From Romanomermis culicivorax (lineage: Eukaryota > Nematoda > Enoplea > Mermithida > Mermithidae), in assembly GCA_963922205.1 (NCBI GenBank), contig CAWUHX010000010.1, positions 2,480,001 through 2,544,000 of the forward strand: 64,000 nucleotides of DNA. The letters are read 5' to 3'. Under the pieces are notes generated by a model that ran no database searches, was not told the DNA's origin, and worked only from the letters and a program-made list of their open reading frames with translations. Of this stretch, positions 24,501 to 51,339 are shown in pieces. How positions within the stretch are numbered: the stretch's first letter is position 1; the number at the start of each line of letters is the position of its first letter. The translations under genes were made by a program, and so were the position numbers.

Positions 24501-25881
24501 AAATTCTAAAAATATTCATGTGTGGATAGAACATCCCCGGCACCTATTATCCATGTAAAGTTCGTGATTATCTCACATCTACACGAAGAGTATCAATGTT
24601 ATATTCCAAGTTTATCGCGAGATTATTTTTCCAGATTCTTTTTCCTTAAAATCGAAGTGATTATTTGGCTATTTTTCAACGTTGATTTCGCCAGTTGCAG
24701 CTTTTCCTTTGGAATTTGCATTATAGTGCAGTGTTCGCCGCCCAAAGTTGTATCGTTTACCTTAATTGGAGTTGGATGTTTTTCTATTCCTACTTACCTA
24801 GATTTGTGCCACCATTTGGACTGCTAAAATCAGTTCTCGATATATAATGCAAAAGAAAGAAAAGAATGTATTGTTGAACGATCATTCATCAAACACGTCA
24901 TAATCCATGATTGTTGCAGCAAAGACCATGTCAGCGCATGTTTTCATGCACAAATAATAGACTTTGAACCTTTTCGAACTGATATTTCGCCAGAAAAAAA
25001 TTACCATGTCTCCAAGTAAATCTTCCACTCTTGGAACTCAAGTAGCAAATTTTTAGAGCATACGAACCAATACTTTAAAAAATGGGGTTGAAATCACTTG
25101 AAATTTCGAAGTGTTGCAGCCTGGAAAAAGTCGGAGCATACGAACCGAAACATGAAGAAATCGTAGATTTTCGACGTCTTGGAACTTGGAATTCCAAGTA
25201 CATAAAAATCAGTCATCGAGCAGAATGTTTTTTCGCTCTAAAAATGTCTTCATTAGGTTGGCGAAGTTCTATGAACCTAAAATTTAGTTCAATTTTGTTG
25301 TGTTATAAACAAAAAGAGTGTTTTCGGCATCACAATCGATTAACTATACCATATTAAGCAAAGAAAAATATATTTTCAGTCTAGAAGAAAAAAGAAAAAT
25401 ATGACTCATTCGACTGAGCCATTAGCGCCAGTCTTCTTTGTCCGATTGACATTGCCATAAAACTTTTTTATATGATTTTAATAGTGACACAGATAGTATG
25501 TTTAATGTGAAACTAAAAAAAATGCCTCCTCTAATCATACAATGTTGTATCTTCATTGCTAAATGTTATCAGTCTAACCGAGCGGTAGTCGGGACCAACC
25601 ATTCGACTTCAGTCGTATGAGATTAATTGTTAACTTTAGCTCAAATATTTACGGTAAGAAAACTGTTAAACTGCAACCATTTATTCGAGAATCTCCCCAT
25701 TTTGCTGGAATAATATTACTCGTTTAAAGCCATTTGCTGATATCCAGTCGGCAGTTTCTTGATTTTCAAAATAGCAATCGAAATTGGGCTCATCAATATG
25801 GAAATTGTCTTTTCTATGGATAGCTGGTTCGTTATCTATAATTTTGTCTTGGCTACTAAACTGAACGTGCACATTGGTCAT
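18550..25881 (-). CDS. DPH2: Diphthamide biosynthesis protein 2
   Basis: DPH2 pairs with DPH1 in a radical-SAM-type iron-sulfur complex that makes the first step of diphthamide on the EF2 histidine, in the cytoplasm. Seven exons on the minus strand: 25881-25720, 24061-23949, 23015-22783, 22572-22293, 21722-21406, 19128-18973, 18686-18550; 465 residues, phases agree; the human protein has 489. Marker blocks: [67 protein letters not shown] and, near the end, [16 protein letters not shown]. Cysteines C93/C94, C322 and C347 are candidates for cluster binding. The ATG chosen is two bases after an ATTTTTCAG acceptor; an upstream in-frame ATG at 25935 lacks support. The stop of ATE1 is 237 bp upstream. 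Intron 5 carries a nested MITE. Confidence 0.94.
20170..21158. mobile_element. CAGGGCCGTG MITE split by a hairpin-family element
   Basis: Left end CAGGGCCGTGTGCAGG, right end TGCGCACGACCCTG, perfect 8-bp TSD ATTTCATC at 20162-20169 and 21159-21166. About 100 bp in, at 20272, a CACCGTTTTTTTCCTC element is inserted; its right end is deleted and the host MITE resumes near 21098 at CTGCCTCAATG. The intact sister at 29237-29398 shows the uninterrupted form. The inner copy has hairpins near 20534 and at 21022-21038. It lies within DPH2 intron 5. Confidence 0.85.
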
Positions 25882-25883
25882 TC

Positions 25884-26006
25884 CTGAAAAATTGTAGCTA
25901 TAAGCTAGATATTGCGTTATAAAAAACACACGCATGCGAAGGAAATCCTATTAACACCGTTGTACCAGTTATGAAGTAAAGTCGAAAAGGAATAAAGTGG
26001 TTTATT
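25884..26006 (-). promoter_or_regulatory. ATE1-DPH2 intercistronic region
   Basis: On the minus strand an AATAAA at 26006-26001, 113 nt after the ATE1 stop, is followed about 116 nt later by ATTTTTCAG (AG at 25885-25884), two bases before the DPH2 ATG. The spacing is that of an operon junction where the upstream end is polyadenylated and the downstream end trans-spliced (inference). Confidence 0.65.
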
Positions 26007-26118
26007 ATATAAATTAGAAAAACAGCAGACAAATTACCCTAAGATTTTACTTACAAATACCGAAATATCACGATTTCTTCGCAAGAAAAATAGTTGAAAC
26101 TCATTACGACTCTGCTAT

Positions 26119-37023
<10,905 letters not shown>

Positions 37024-37029
37024 AATTAC

Positions 37030-37141
37030 CTGAAAATCGAACAGAAGACTGTATATGCGCGATTCCGTACTCGGTAAACGTGCAAAATAGAACTGAAAAA
37101 CAAGAACCTTCAGAATCAGAGAATTTCGATAAAAATTTATT
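37030..37141 (-). promoter_or_regulatory. NOP2-ATE1 intercistronic region
   Basis: Minus-strand AATAAA at 37141-37136, 32 nt after the NOP2 stop, then about 105 nt later GATTTTCAG (AG at 37031-37030), six bases before the ATE1 ATG. Stop-to-start distance is about 150 bp. This is the tightest of the three operon-like junctions. Confidence 0.7.
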
Positions 37142-37172
37142 CGGAAATGTTCGAACATACAGAACAAGCAAA

Positions 37173-41765
<4,593 letters not shown>

Positions 41766-43855
41766 TATTAGCTGTGTATGAACAAATGAAAAACAGAAGC
41801 GAATAACTTCAACAGGAGAAATTGAACAGATGCGAAATAACTTTACACCCGATCAAATTACTCGCGATTAAAAAAACAATATATAACTACTCTACTATCT
41901 ATTTTCCGAATATATAAATAAAGGCCATCTAAATAGGGAAAGAATCCAATTTCCCCTTTTCCATATTTTTCTTCTAAAAAGCATGATTTAAGCACAGTTT
42001 CTTTCCTCAACGATAATCCCCCGAAAAACTTTTTTCTCGTTTTCTAAAAATTTTCCAATGTTTAAAAAGATCAATATAGTGCCCACATGTATTTTATGAG
42101 CTTGCTCGGATATTTTGATGTACGCCGACATACCTCTGAGACCAAGTCAATTGGGAGGAAACAAACCCTAAATTCGTGGATTTAAAAACTTATTTATATT
42201 ACATTAAATTATTATTGTCGTACTTTAAAAACTATCCATTAAAAACTATCATATTCAGCGCGTATACATACCGCCGAAACATTTCAATTTCTAGGGATCT
42301 ATTTTTCTACAATCATCGATGATCAATTGGAATTTTTTCGTAATTTGGTGGGAGAGGTCAAATTTTTTTTTCCTTGAAAACTGTCGACAGGTGTTTTATG
42401 TATGGCTTTTTAAGTTTGCTTGAACATTTTAATATATTTAAATCCAGAAAATTACCAAAGGATAAACAAATTAATTTTTTATAGGTAAATATAATGATAA
42501 CAAGAACATACAAGGGGATTGGTTTCATTCAAATCATCTGAAGCATGAAAAACAGATTTCAGAAAAATCCGACGGTCGAGTTTTTATTTCGGATAAGAAT
42601 ATTTTTCTGGATTTTGATATTCTGGAAGGCTAAAAAATCAACATTTTCAACACTTATTTACTAATTTTTCAGCAAATTCAATGATTTTTCAGTCCAGAAA
42701 AATGCAAAAATCATGTTGGCAACATGAAACTGAAGTTTAAAACTTAGGCAAACAAGCAACGAAGACTTTAAATTCTTCAAACAGCAAGAACTTCTATCAT
42801 TGTTCTACCCTCATGATGTTTCATCAAACAATCTGAGAGCATAATGATCTTGAATTACATGAGAAATCGACCGTTAGCGTCTCTATGATTACAAAGGAGA
42901 GGCCAAGATGTAGACTATTCTTTTTGGCGCGAAGCGCTGGAAAATTTTTTAGGGTAATTAAAATTCTGGAATATTATAATGTTAACTCTTCAAACATTTA
43001 TTCTAGGAATAGGTTAGAGTTTTCTGTTCAAAAATGGTGCCTTCTAGAAATTTATCATTAAGAAAATTATAAAAATAGAATTCATTCGTGAACTTTCATA
43101 AATTTGACTGAAAGGTTTTGAGTAAAAAGAGTAGAGATGTATCGGGTTTCATATCTTGAAAGTATCGGGTCCGAGTCCGGATTCGAGTTCAAAACTTTAA
43201 GAATATCGTAAACCCGATATTCTTAAAGTCCGAGTCCGTTGAAATTTTCCAACAAAATGGTCGGGTAATTTCGGGTCTCATTTCGAGTCCGAGTCCGTTG
43301 AATTTTTCGACATGCTAGTTCTGTGTGACATTTAGACACGATTTCTGAGAGATTTGACCTGCTTCTTCATTGACCTATATATGATAAGTTGGAAATTAAT
43401 AATATCGGAAAATGAGACATTTTGAGTGATTTTACATGCTGAGTATCGTGACAGCATTCATTCGGCGCAAAATTCAAAATTCGCAACCTGCAGAACTCCA
43501 CAAGTTAAGTGTTTTACATTTTTTGGCATTTTTCAGCCTTTATGCGTGTTTCGAAATATAAATATCCAAATGTTCATCAAATGCAGAAGGGATGAAAAAA
43601 ATTTTCTGATATCTTCCTTTACACTTTTTATGTCACTCTAAAATGTCAAAAATGAAGTTGAGATAACCTGAAAAAGTCATCTAAACCTTTTTTTGGGCAC
43701 CTTCTTATATAAGATGCCGTAGAATTTTTTTTTATTTCTGTAGCTACTAATGTACAAAACATTTTATTTGAATTTAAATCAGGTTACTGTACCGTTTTGG
43801 GAGGTGTATATAGAAGTCTGTACATATTGAAAATTGATACAAAAATGCTTTCAAT
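41766..43855. other. NOP2 upstream region; decayed repeats
   Basis: The promoter of the NOP2 cluster should lie at the start of this stretch but no element is certain. About 41930-43110 is a worn hairpin-family copy with GGCGCGAAGCGCTGG near 42926. A clear inverted repeat lies at 43194-43229. No gene is seen. Confidence 0.4.
43194..43229. repeat. Perfect inverted repeat
   Basis: Arms ACTTTAAGAATATCG and CGATATTCTTAAAGT around a short GTAAACC spacer. It is flanked by direct repeats of TCCGAGTCCG and GTATCGGGT, so it may be the centre of a small palindromic element. Confidence 0.7.
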
Positions 43856-44034
43856 CAGAGTGCCCCATGGGGAGGGGTACGAGGGAGGTATTACCCCCAC
43901 CTAAAGTCCTTAAAATCGATCACTGGCTGCCTAATTTTGAGGCAAAATAGGTACACTACCCGGCATATGTCAAGTACTACCCTCACAATTTACGATTTTA
44001 CCCCTACCTAAATTTTCGACCTTGGGGACCTCTG
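43856..44034. mobile_element. MITE with CAGAGTGCCCC / GGGGACCTCTG ends
   Basis: A 179-bp element with inverted ends CAGAGTGCCCCATGGGG and CCTTGGGGACCTCTG. No matching TSD is seen (CTTTCAAT against GTATAGGG), so one flank has probably changed. Related copies lie at 29412 and 45695. Confidence 0.7.
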
Positions 44035-44440
44035 GTATAGGGTTCGACAAAGTTGGGAGGTCCCCCTACCAATTAATTACACATATGGTTCCACCAAGTT
44101 GGTGGGGTCTCCCCTAATCCCTCAAATTACAGGTATGGGCCCTTTGGTTGAAGCCTATACCCAAATGTCCGAACGGAACCTCTACAGTAGCTTTTTGGGA
44201 AAATTTTCGGGTTTTTAGACGTTTTTGGGAGTTTTAGGGGCACCCCCCCCCCCAACTGGTCGGACCCAGCGTTTTTCGTGCACGAACATTTGTGCCAATT
44301 GGCACAAAAAGCCACAAAAATTTGTGCCAATTGGCACAAAAGGCCACAAAAATTTGTGCCAATAGCGCAAAAAATTTTTTTTCACTAGAAACATAATGGG
44401 TGATGACAAAAAAATGGCAAAACTTTTGACATACTGCCAT
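44035..44440. repeat. MITE fragments and TGTGCC short repeats
   Basis: It starts with two worn pieces of G/C-run MITEs (CAAATTACAGGTATG near 44122). At 44289-44372 there are three copies of a TTTGTGCCAATTGGCACAAA palindrome separated by GCCACAAAAA. The open frames here simply translate these repeats. Confidence 0.6.
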
Positions 44441-44569
44441 TTGGGTTAATGTGCAGCTAGGCAGATGAGGTTTATATCGCGTCTAGGTATACATGTCCTA
44501 TTTACAAACACAAAGTTTCACTGGAATATCTTTTCAACTTGACCAGTTGCTGCATAATGAAGCCCCCTC

Positions 44570-45430
44570 CCTAAATCAACGTGTGTACATTTTCTTGAAG
44601 CACACTGGGATGAGGACAGAAAACCAATCATTAATCACTTTCTGGCTGAGGGTGTTCCACAGAGGACAATTTATCGAATCGTAAAACGTTGTGAGTCCAA
44701 TTTACCAGCTGACTAATGTGTTGGGTGTGGTCAGGGAATTTTTTTACAAGTCGGTTTCCTTCCAAATTATGGTCCAAACTGGCATTTTTGGACTCCTCAA
44801 GATGCCAGCTATCCAGATCAGTTCGAAAATCCAGGCGCTCATGGCATTCAGGAACTTATTTGCATAAAATCTGCACACATCTCACATAGTCCTTGTCACT
44901 ACAGAAAAATCCTACCTACTTCGAGAATCGAACCTGGTCCACCGGCCTATGGACTTAATGCCGTTTACCATACACAATTTCACCAGAGAGTATCAACACT
45001 ATATTCCTTTAAGACCTTGATACTATTTTAACTAACAACTTCATTTGCAAGAGCCTCAACAGCGCTGCGCCCCTTGGGCGCAGCTGCTATACTCTAACCC
45101 TAAGACTAAGGAAAATTTTAAAGGAAAAATAAATGTCTACTCACTGGTCACAGAAATCAATGCTCAAAATTAACAAACAACTCATATACAATACTTAGGC
45201 TGAACGCCGGGAACCGACTTATAAAATTTAGCAGTGGTCAGAAAGCGAAGTTCATGGCAGAAAAGAGCATCAAGATGTTTCAAAAGGTGATCAAAAATCA
45301 ATCAGGAATTTTGACACGCCAATTGGCTGCAAATTTCGGGTGCACCCAACCGTACATTGCCAAAACAATCAAGAAGACTGAGATCAGATACTAAAAAAAA
45401 GGCTGAGATTCCGGCCAGATCCGGGCAGCA
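44570..45430 (+). pseudogene. Mariner-type transposase N-terminus, split and truncated
   Basis: Two plus-strand pieces of the helix-turn-helix DNA-binding part of a mariner-like transposase. The first (about 44580-44712) reads FLEAHWDEDRKPIINHFLAE then VPQRTIYRIVKR. The second (about 45226-45425) reads GILTRQLAANFGCTQPYIAK then TIKKTEIRY and a stop. About 510 bp of unrelated sequence separates them. The catalytic domain is absent. Confidence 0.75.
44713..45225 (-). repeat. tRNA-like SINE candidate within mariner remnant
   Basis: On the minus strand an A-box-like TGGTAAACGG (44970-44961) is followed 26 bp on by a B-box-like GGTTCGATTCT (44934-44924), the internal pol III promoter of tRNA genes. 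A 30-bp block (about 45059-45088) around TTGGGCGCAGCTGCT recurs at about 58179-58208, which supports a dispersed repeat. The boundaries are only inferred from the split mariner frame, and no TSD was confirmed. Confidence 0.45.
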
Positions 45431-45520
45431 AACGGTTCAGATTCAAGGACACTGTGGTGACATGGTGAGAAAATTTTGAGGCCGAAAGTTCATCTTGAAT
45501 GATTAATCGTACTTCATGTT

Positions 45521-45616
45521 CTCACACTTCAACAAGAATTTGAGCACTAAGTATTAGTCTCACACTTCAACAAGAATTTGAGCACTAAGTATTAGAATTT
45601 GAGCACTAAGTATTAG
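45521..45616. repeat. Short tandem duplication
   Basis: GAATTTGAGCACTAAGTATT is present three times in a row, the first two as part of a longer unit beginning CTCACACTTCAACAA. Confidence 0.85.
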
Positions 45617-45694
45617 GTGTGACAAAAATGTAAAGACTCTAGAGAAAATTAAGTCCAAAATTGTGTAAATTTTCGTTCGAAACATAGTAGCAAC

Positions 45695-45809
45695 CAGAGG
45701 TCCCCAAGGTCAGATTTTTTAGGTAAGGGGAAAGTTGAAAATTTTCAGAATTTTCAGGACTTTAGGTGGGGGTAATACCCCCTCATACTCCTCCCTATGG
45801 GGCACTCTG
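45695..45809. mobile_element. CAGAG MITE, short copy
   Basis: A 115-bp element with ends CAGAGGTCCCCAAGG and TGGGGCACTCTG; flanks GTAGCAAC and GTACCAAC match at 7 of 8. It is an internally deleted version of the copy at 43856, in reverse. Confidence 0.78.
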
Positions 45810-46512
45810 GTACCAACCAGTTTTTTTCAAAAACTTTTTGCCCCATTTGAGGAAAAATCCCAAAGATTTTTTCCTCGTAAGAAAAAAATCAATTTTTTCA
45901 GTTTCTTTGCTCAAAAATGTTTCAAAATCACTTCTGATTGTTTTTTAAATGTCTCTCATTAACTTACATCTTATTCCACCAGCATACCTGGACAAACCCT
46001 ATCAGTTCATCTGGTACCAGCCAGCCCAAAAAGTTGGTTGGTTCCCGAATCATTTTGATGGTTGCCATGCCAAACGAGGGTAGGGAACCAGATGCATAGT
46101 AAATTTATCTTGTAGAAAATGGACAGAATGCAAACTCTCAAGTTTACTCAAGCACCTACACACTTTTTAGGACATATCAGTGTACTCAGTGGAACACCTG
46201 GAAAGTCAAACGAAAAAATTACGCCTGGGAAATCTGGAAAAGTCTGAGAACTTGAAAAAGTGCAATTTGTGCGTTCTAAATGATCAAAATTTCCTATTGC
46301 CTCGTACCGATTTTTATTCATTGGATTCAGCTCGAGCGTGACACTCTGAAAGTCAAATACTATCATCCAATTAACATTTAATTCGATTTTTCTGTCCATC
46401 TTATTTATATATGTTCTCACTCAGTGAGTGTTATAAATCATGATAGTTATAGACAGATTAAAACGGGAAAAATCACTGTAATTAAAATTTTTCTGTGTGC
46501 TTTGTACACACA

Positions 46513-46786
46513 CAGGCCCGTAGCCAGGGGGGGGCGGGGGGGGGCACTGCCCCCCCCCCCCGAAATGGGAAAGAAGACGAAATTTTCCTAAGTACCCTAC
46601 CTTTGAATTTTCCTAAGTACCCTACCGTCATTGACATTTTTGCTGATAAAGACCATCGTCGAATTGCTCTATCTCATCTACTATGGCCTAATTTTCCAGA
46701 TAAGACAACCGTTTTGCAACTGAATTTACTTAGGTCAAAACTAAACATGTGCCCCCCCCCGAAAAAAATTCCTGGCTACGGCCATG
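46513..46786. mobile_element. MITE with CAGGCCCGTAGCC ends, copy 1
   Basis: A 274-bp element with left end CAGGCCCGTAGCCAGG, right end CCTGGCTACGGCCATG and perfect 8-bp TSD TACACACA at 46505-46512 and 46787-46794. Long G and C runs sit inside each end. Confidence 0.85.
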
Positions 46787-47874
46787 TACACACATACTTG
46801 TGACCATTTCACGATTTAGGTAAAAAAATCTGAGAAAATTGGAAAATTCTGGGAAAATGATCCGGAAAAGCCTCAGAATTTCACGTTGAAAATTTCTGTC
46901 TGAGACAAACATTATTGGCTCCGCACAAAGATCTTTTTGTATCTTAGTTCAACGTACAAAAAGATTTTGTCAGCATTACTTGGTCGGAAAATGCTTCTCC
47001 AGGCTCTAAAATCAGAAAACACCGAAAAAATTTTTTGGCGCGGTTTCTACTTAATAATTTCTCAGAATGCTCCATCCGATGTTTTTCTTCTTTTTAGAGC
47101 AAAGACCGTCGGGAGATATGAATTGTGGTGCACATTAAAAAATCAAATTCTCAATTTTTCCACCTTTTTGTAACTATACTTTTGAACATGAGGCCGAGTC
47201 TGAATTTAAAAGCGTCATGGGAGTAACTTTCAAAAATTGCAAGTTTGAATGGAAGTTTTTCAAATTATGAAAGTATGACTATATTTTTCAATTTTAAAAT
47301 GACATATGTTTTCGAACAGAAAATTTGAACCTTATGTTTCTCAAGAAATTTATTTCCCAACATGAAGCTGCATTCTTCAATACCGTGTACTTTTGTGCTA
47401 TATAATCAGATCATGAAATCAAGTGCTATTTGGAGCAAGGTGTTTTCCGCACACTCTTTTTAGGCCGTGCCGAAATTTTTTTGGGCATTTTCCGCACAGA
47501 ACCAAAATTTCTTTGGGCGCTTCTACTGCTGGCATTGATGAAATGGTGCATTTTGGTGCAATTTAGAAGGTCGAAACCTCAAATTTTTCTGATGCTCTGC
47601 GCCGGCAATGGCAATAATTTATATGTTCACTACAACTAAGCTGCAGCACAGCAAAAAGAAGTGAAGTTTCATTTCTCAGTTATCCATGATTGTTCCCATG
47701 AATCTGCTATGTCTCTGCTATAGAGTAAGTAAAACTCGTCACTTCATAGTGAGAATATAATTTTCACGATTAATACGAATTTGTTAATTTTTCTCACATT
47801 CCTCCATACATTTATTCAATATCATCATTCTTCAAGAGGAAATGTAAACTGAGAGTAGTACAAATTATCTCTAC
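46787..47874. other. Intergenic, nothing firm
   Basis: A+T-rich DNA. About 47420-47600 has a worn hairpin-family piece (GCATTTTGGTGCA, then a broken CTCTGCGCCGGC). No gene is supported. Confidence 0.4.
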
Positions 47875-48080
47875 CAGGCCTGTAGGCAGGGAGGTTGGGG
47901 GGCATGCCCCCGAAATGTTTCAAGTGTTAAAAAAGCAGAGAAAAAAGTATTTAAAAAAGCTGAGAAACGATGACCTTTAATTTTTTTCTTCAAGAAAACG
48001 TCAAGTCAAAAATGCCAATTTTACGGTAAATTGAGTGGGAAAATGTGTGCCCCTCGAAAAAATTCCTGGCTACAGGCTTG
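47875..48080. mobile_element. MITE with CAGGCCTGTAGGC ends, copy 2
   Basis: A 206-bp relative of the copy at 46513. Left end CAGGCCTGTAGGCAGG, right end CCTGGCTACAGGCTTG, perfect 8-bp TSD ATCTCTAC at 47867-47874 and 48081-48088. Confidence 0.85.
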
Positions 48081-48133
48081 ATCTCTACAATACATTTTCC
48101 AACAGTTCAGTAGCTCCTGTGTTTAAAAATTCT

Positions 48134-48150
48134 CCGGTGCTACGCACCGG
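48134..48150. other. Variant family hairpin with compensatory change
   Basis: CCGGTGC-TAC-GCACCGG: the seven-base stem is kept although one pair is changed on both sides relative to CCGGCGC-GAA-GCGCCGG. The surrounding sequence is a decayed member of the same repeat family. Confidence 0.7.
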
Positions 48151-49009
48151 AAAACTCAAACGTGCATGGTTTTCATGTATTGAAGTTCTTCATCTCATTT
48201 ATCAATCAGTAATCTTCAGTATGTTCAGATTTTGTAGAAAATTGAGATTTATTATTGATATTCATGAATTCTTTTTTTTCACTTGAAGTTTTCTGAACTT
48301 TGTGAATACAAATTTTCTCGCTGAGAAACGATGAATACGCGGCTCTTGACTGAAAATGTAAAGCTTTTATTTTAGGCATAAGAGTTAAAGAGACTCATTT
48401 TTCCAGCATTCTAGAACATCAAAATCTATAAATTAAGTCAATTGAAAAATCTATTGAAATCTATAAATCTTCAGCTCTCTGGAAAACCAGATAATTTTCA
48501 AGCCTTTCCTGGCAATCTACAATTTCGCTCATTTTAAACATTTTAAAATGATTTCAACTTCGAATGGTAAAAAATTTCGTGTGCAGAAAAAAACCTTATC
48601 TGGAAGAAGGTTTGTGCAAAAATACACTCAAAATCATGATTTTTATAGAGTACAAAGAATTTTTGGCTGATCTATCTTCATGTAAAAAAGAACTTGTACA
48701 AATAAAACACCGGAGTTGCACATATTTTTTTAATATAAACAAGATAATAACTAGTAGCTTCGGATCAAGCCCCGTGCACCCTGACGAATTCATGAGGATC
48801 AAAATCAATGGTTCACCAATCAAAAATTTCAATCCGAAAAATATACTGCTCAATGGCCCAGTTTGCGAAGTGATGATCCAACCATGCGAGCAAAAAAAAA
48901 ATCATCAGATAAAAAAATATATACTCGTCTGCTTACGCACATACCTACAATTAAAAGTAGTGAATAAAATAAAAGTAGTGAATAAAATAAAAGTAGTGAA
49001 TAAAAATAA

Positions 49010-50795
49010 TCGGCCGATGGCCGATTGTTTGGCAACTTTTTGTTACAATGAATGCAGGTGCATATGCTTAAAAAACAGATTGTTCACATACTTATTTTAC
49101 AGTTACTTTAGTAAGTACATTATTTTTTTTATGAAAATGATTGTTTTAATGTCTGGCATATTTGTTCTGTGTTGCCATTGATGAACTATATGACAAGAAT
49201 TTGACAAGCTATGAATGGGATATTTTAGCTGCGGCGGTAAGAATATACTTTAATACATGTATAATGTATCCACACCTTAGATAATTATGTTCTAGCAGCT
49301 TGTCAATTTGTTAAAATCTTTTGCAGAAACTGTAAAAATCTATGAATCTGAAAACGCCTGTGTTTCGGAGGAAATAGCTGAAGAAAAGTAAGCTAGATTC
49401 TGTGCCTAAATTTTTCTGAAAAACATAAATTAAAGAATCGTATGATTAAGAATTTTACGCCACTCAATCCACAATTTCAACTTTCCTGGATTGGGTTCAT
49501 TAAAGGAGGAATTGTGGGGGAAAATGAATCAGTATTGTTATAGAAATGATAATCGAGCCCACTTTAAACCCATTGAAGACAATAGACTCCATGCTTTGGC
49601 ATCTTTACTAGATCCTGGATTTAAAAATATGGATTGAAATTTGAAATATAACACATATTGATCATACAAATCAAAATTAAATAATTTAGGCTTTCTGTGA
49701 TCCTCAAGTAGAAGACAAAGCTGAACTATAGTCTGTTTTTTATAAAATGCTTCCGAATAGAAAAGTGACACAAATCATAGTTGTCAAAATCGTTTACATA
49801 AAGCCCTTATTGCAATTATTCACTCGAAAAATTGTTAAGGGTTAGGTCAGTATGCTCACCAATTTCCATTTCTATATAATATATTGTTTATCAATAAATC
49901 GTGAAAATCTAAAATACTACTTACTTTTCACTTTCATTATTTAGAAGCATTTCCAGAAAAAACGACTATAGCTTTGGCTAGAATGGTTGTCGATCAAAAA
50001 CAATAAAATCAACGCTTTTCTGAAAATATGGTTCAAAAATTTGAATGAATCTTCAAACTCATTCTCCAAACTTTCCCAGTACGCCACAATTAAAACTAAT
50101 GCAAATAATTCAAGCATTTACACAAAACTGACGAATTTCAGGCACTATTTGGGCATTGCAAGTTCATCTGAAGATGAGGTGTAGCCCCAAAAATATGCAA
50201 TGTCAACATTTGAGCAAGCAAAAGCCGTTGTTTTGGAATACATTACTAGAATAATGGAAGTAAAATGCTGCAACAAAACCAGAATTAGCTAATGTGAGTC
50301 AAAATAGCGTGCAGTTGAAAATAAGTTTCATTATGAAAAAAATTTCTTTAGCTTTCCATGAAGTTTTTATCAGCTCCAATTGGGTCAGTAGCTAGTGAAT
50401 GATCATTTTAAAAAGCAAAACATGTTAGAAGTGGACAAAGATCCCGTTTATTGATGAGATTGGATTCAATAGTGCAAACTGGAAAAACAAGCTGAAGTTG
50501 AAGAAGCTTCTAGTGAACTCAGCAATCAAAGTGAAGGTAGTACAACAGACGCTGTTGTTGATGACAAATTGGATGAATGAAATGTTGTTAATTATTGAAT
50601 GTTGAAAATATCAGTAGAACTTTGTGAATAATTCATAATAGTTTTAAATTTATTACAGTGTAGCAACTTCAGGTTGCATTTTGTACATGTTACAGCCGAT
50701 GCATCAGCAATCGGCCATAGGCCAATGCCATCGGTGACCCTGGCCAATGCATCGGCATTGGCCAATGGCAAATTTTTGGCCATCGGTCCATCACT
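49010..50795 (+). pseudogene. hAT-type transposase, heavily decayed
   Basis: Scattered blocks of a hAT transposase on the plus strand: NRLHALASLLDPGFKN near 49570-49635 and a C-terminal dimerisation-like block, SAPIGSVASE then a stop, then AKHVRSGQRSRLL, near 50370-50455. Stops and frameshifts are frequent. Both ends carry ATCGGCC/GGCCGAT-type repeats (about 49008-49030 and 50690-50785), and the right end reads GGCCATCGGTCCATCACTA. The long open frame at 48564-49181 crosses the left end and shows no domain. Confidence 0.6.
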
Positions 50796-50803
50796 AATTA
50801 GAA

Positions 50804-51018
50804 GGCCCCAATTTGGTTGATATACCCAAATATATACCCTATACCCAAATGTTGGGACCCCCCTAACAAGGAAAAATTTGAAAAAATTAGCCTGTTTGGC
50901 CTTTTTTGGAAAATTTTTCGGAATTTTCGGTTTTTTGTGGACCTCCCAAAATTATGGGTACCCCACCCGATAATTTGGGGTTTACCCCCTCCATAACTGA
51001 TCGAATCTCTTACAGGTA
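50804..51018. repeat. Truncated CATACCTGTA MITE
   Basis: The right end CTCTTACAGGTATG is clear at 51018; the G and C runs have worn to GACCCCCC and ACCCCCT. The left end is missing. Confidence 0.55.
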
Positions 51019-51339
51019 TGCTTAAACAATTACATAACCACTAAGTAATGTATGTATAAATGCTTCACTGGATTCCATTGGTGGTTGATGATCATGATGG
51101 TTAATTACTTAATTTATTGATTTCGTTTCCTTGATGTTTGATCGATTCCCTTTTTGGCTGATGGCTTGATTCTTAAGTGGATCAGTTGGTTAGTTGAGAT
51201 TGGTTTCCTTATCAGCTTGTTCATTGACGCTGTGATTCGGTTGGTAATTTCCCAACTAGCTGTTAAGTTGGCTGATTCAACTAAACAGTCAGTTAAGAAA
51301 TTACCTGTAAATTATAATTACTACTATTACATTCATTGA

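Noticed and set aside
25560..25625. tRNA-like stretch (CTAACCGAGCGGTAG)
   Set aside because: No cloverleaf can be completed; the B box is absent.
25879..25935. Upstream in-frame ATG for DPH2 at 25935
   Set aside because: An ATTTTTCAG acceptor lies between it and the ATG at 25881; the extra residues do not resemble DPH2.
44289..44372. Regular spaced palindromes suggesting a CRISPR array
   Set aside because: Only three units with near-identical spacers in a eukaryotic genome; it is a short tandem repeat.
48564..49181. 205-codon plus-strand frame
   Set aside because: It crosses the left edge of the hAT remnant and includes a simple tandem of GTAGTGAATAAAATAAAA; no domain recognised.
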